Below, piece by piece: positions 62,678 to 64,000 of a stretch of DNA of 64,000 nucleotides; positions within the stretch are counted from its first letter, which is position 1; every line of letters begins with the position of its first letter. Under the pieces are notes generated by a model that was not told the origin of the DNA, made no database searches, and saw only the letters and a list, made by a program, of their open reading frames with translations. The DNA lies in NCBI RefSeq assembly GCF_042675965.1, contig NZ_JBHTKJ010000026.1, forward strand, positions 50,932-114,931. The letters run 5' to 3'. Origin of the DNA: Virgibacillus_R byunsanensis (lineage in GTDB: Bacteria > Bacillota > Bacilli > Bacillales > Amphibacillaceae). Both the position numbers and the translations under genes were made by a program.

Positions 62678-63856
62678 TTACTTCACCTCATAAGCTATGT
62701 GTCCTCTGCAAAATGTGTATTTAATATTCAATTCATCATCAACTAAAAGCATATCAGCATCTTTTCCAACTTTTAAACTACCCTTCTTCTCATAGATGCC
62801 AACTTGTTTTGCTGGATTAATGGAAGCCATGTTTATAATATGTTGAATGGATACATCATCTAATGCAAGCATTTGTTGTGCTCCTTGATACATTTTCAAA
62901 ATACTCCCGGCCAGCGTACCATCGTCTAACACCGCCCGGTCATGAGTTACCGTTACCGCTTGTCCGCCAAGTTCGTAATCCCCAGCATGCAAACATTTCG
63001 CTCGCATAGAGTCTGTTATTAAAAGGAGACGTTCACTTCCCATATTGTTATAAATTAATTGCATCATTTCTTTAGAAACATGGATACCATCCGCAATTAG
63101 CTCGGCTCGAATTTCCTTTAACCGTAGTGCAGCTCCTACTACTCCGATATCACGATGATGGATTCCGGTCATCGCATTGCATAAATGTGTCACCTGGCTT
63201 AAGCCATGCTTGATGGCATTTTTAATTCCTTCAAAGTTTGTACCAGTGTGACCAGCAGAAACATTAACACCTGTTTGTGAAACATATTTAATAAACGATC
63301 CATCTGCATCATGTTCAGGAGCCATTGTTATCGTCATAATTTTATTTCCTGAGGTATTCTGCCATTCCTTAAATTGCTCTATAGTTGGTTCTAATATGTA
63401 TTCAACTGGTTGTGCCCCTTTTTTACTTTTTTCAATAAAAGGACCTTCGAGGTGAACACCTATTACCTCTGCCTTACCCAGTTTACTTTTGTAAACTGCA
63501 ACATTTCGTAAAGCTTTCTCAATATTTTCAGGAGAATGTGTAATTGTTGTAGCGAGAAAGCTCGTCGTTCCTTCCTCAGGTAAAACATTCGCCATCGTAT
63601 CTAACGCTTCCTCCGTAGCATCCATTACATCAGCACCTGCTGCACCATGAATGTGCCCATCAATAAATCCTGGAATCAGGTTTAAGTTAGTCCCATCAAC
63701 TATACGCACATAATTTGGTAATTCAGTTAGATTTGGTTGTTCAGAAAATATGGCACTAATTAGCCCTTGTTCTATAAGTAAATGACCATTATTTATCATT
63801 TTATTTTCACAAAATAGCTTTGCATTTTTAATTAGAATCGGAGTTGTATTGTTCAT
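62678..63856 (-). CDS. nagA: N-acetylglucosamine-6-phosphate deacetylase
   Basis: 392 residues from ATG 63856 (AGAGGG site; the TTG at 63865 is inside it). Amidohydrolase fold: GFIDGHIHGAAGADV, VHLEGPFIE, SAGHTGTN, HLCNAMTGIHHRD and ITDSMRA for metal and catalysis. First step of GlcNAc-6-P use, feeding NagB. No sure NagR (dre) or cre site upstream. Confidence 0.97.
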   Translation of the reverse strand: MNNTTPILIKNAKLFCENKMINNGHLLIEQGLISAIFSEQPNLTELPNYVRIVDGTNLNLIPGFIDGHIHGAAGADVMDATEEALDTMANVLPEEGTTSFLATTITHSPENIEKALRNVAVYKSKLGKAEVIGVHLEGPFIEKSKKGAQPVEYILEPTIEQFKEWQNTSGNKIMTITMAPEHDADGSFIKYVSQTGVNVSAGHTGTNFEGIKNAIKHGLSQVTHLCNAMTGIHHRDIGVVGAALRLKEIRAELIADGIHVSKEMMQLIYNNMGSERLLLITDSMRAKCLHAGDYELGGQAVTVTHDRAVLDDGTLAGSILKMYQGAQQMLALDDVSIQHIINMASINPAKQVGIYEKKGSLKVGKDADMLLVDDELNIKYTFCRGHIAYEVK

Positions 63857-63936
63857 TTTATTCAAACCCTCTCAAACTTACAAATTTCCACATAAAACGT
63901 AGCATATAGGTAATTTATTGTCCACTTTTAAACAAT

Positions 63937-63964
63937 AAGAAAAACCGGGCAAACCCCGCCCGGT
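63937..63964 (-). terminator. Terminator of a minus-strand gene beyond the window
   Basis: ACCGGGC (63944-63950) pairs with GCCCGGT (63958-63964); a T-rich run follows on the minus strand. The last 36 bases of the window show no recognisable gene. Confidence 0.8.
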
Positions 63965-64000
63965 CCTTTCCTACCCACCATAGTTAGTGGAAGTCCGATA

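Overview
The window is one chromosomal stretch of a low-GC Gram-positive bacterium of the family Bacillaceae. Gene order follows the Bacillus subtilis yvc-yvo-yvj-yvy region (clpP, crh-whiA-yvcK-rapZ, trxB, hprK-lgt-ppaX, uvrBA, minJ-ctpB, ftsEX-cccB, prfB-secA, hpf, flagellar late genes, comF, degSU, yvyE, nagBA). Local rearrangements, many intergenic repeats and acidic exported proteins suggest a halotolerant relative such as Oceanobacillus or Virgibacillus; that genus-level guess is inference. No rRNA, tRNA, prophage or CRISPR array was seen.

Layout: 1-1.4 kb holds a truncated two-component pair. 1.5-9.1 kb carries clpP under a CtsR-type operator, then on the minus strand the Crh/WhiA/YvcK/RapZ/Nudix operon, trxB and a TPR protein. 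9.3-11.6 kb is a decayed acyl-CoA dehydrogenase cut by a transposon-like element (26-bp terminal inverted repeats, no transposase) that carries a GNAT acetyltransferase. 11.6-19 kb is glycerol catabolism (glpK, glpD with an antitermination leader) and yvoF-ppaX-yvoD-lgt-hprK. 19-26.3 kb has repeats, yvlCD, bacillithiol genes (yojF-bshB2) and uvrBA under an SOS box. 26.5-29.9 kb has a YtkA lipoprotein and ykoN/ykoQ/ykoP-like genes.

30-35.2 kb is the most interesting part: a copper nitrite reductase (nirK) and a three-gene operon for a heme-copper oxidase-like enzyme with a CuA subunit. All six metal-ligand histidines of the catalytic subunit are present, but the cross-linked active-site tyrosine is absent (Asn245 in its place; none at the cbb3 position either). 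With nirK adjacent and a cytochrome c551 gene (cccB) in the window, this points to a CuA-type nitric oxide reductase rather than an oxygen reductase. Both nirK and the operon have Fnr-type palindromes centred exactly 41.5 bp upstream of the predicted start, with ResD-like nonamers further out. A second, shorter copy of the 26-bp-TIR element (9-bp target duplication) sits between the two transcription units.

35.4-46.8 kb covers cell division, secretion and translation: minJ, ctpB, an FtsEX-linked M23 hydrolase, ftsX, ftsE, cccB, prfB (programmed +1 frameshift) and secA. 47.2-58.8 kb has a 54-codon orphan gene, hpf, the late flagellar genes from fliT back to flgM (with hag missing from its usual place between csrA and flaG), yvyF and comFC-comFA. 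58.9-61.1 kb holds a 24-codon relic of degV beside degU and degS. The window ends with yvyE and nagB-nagA. Several repeat families lie almost wholly in intergenic space: a roughly 320-390 bp mosaic element, a 75-145 bp double-hairpin element, a 245-bp nested inverted-repeat element and the two TIR elements.
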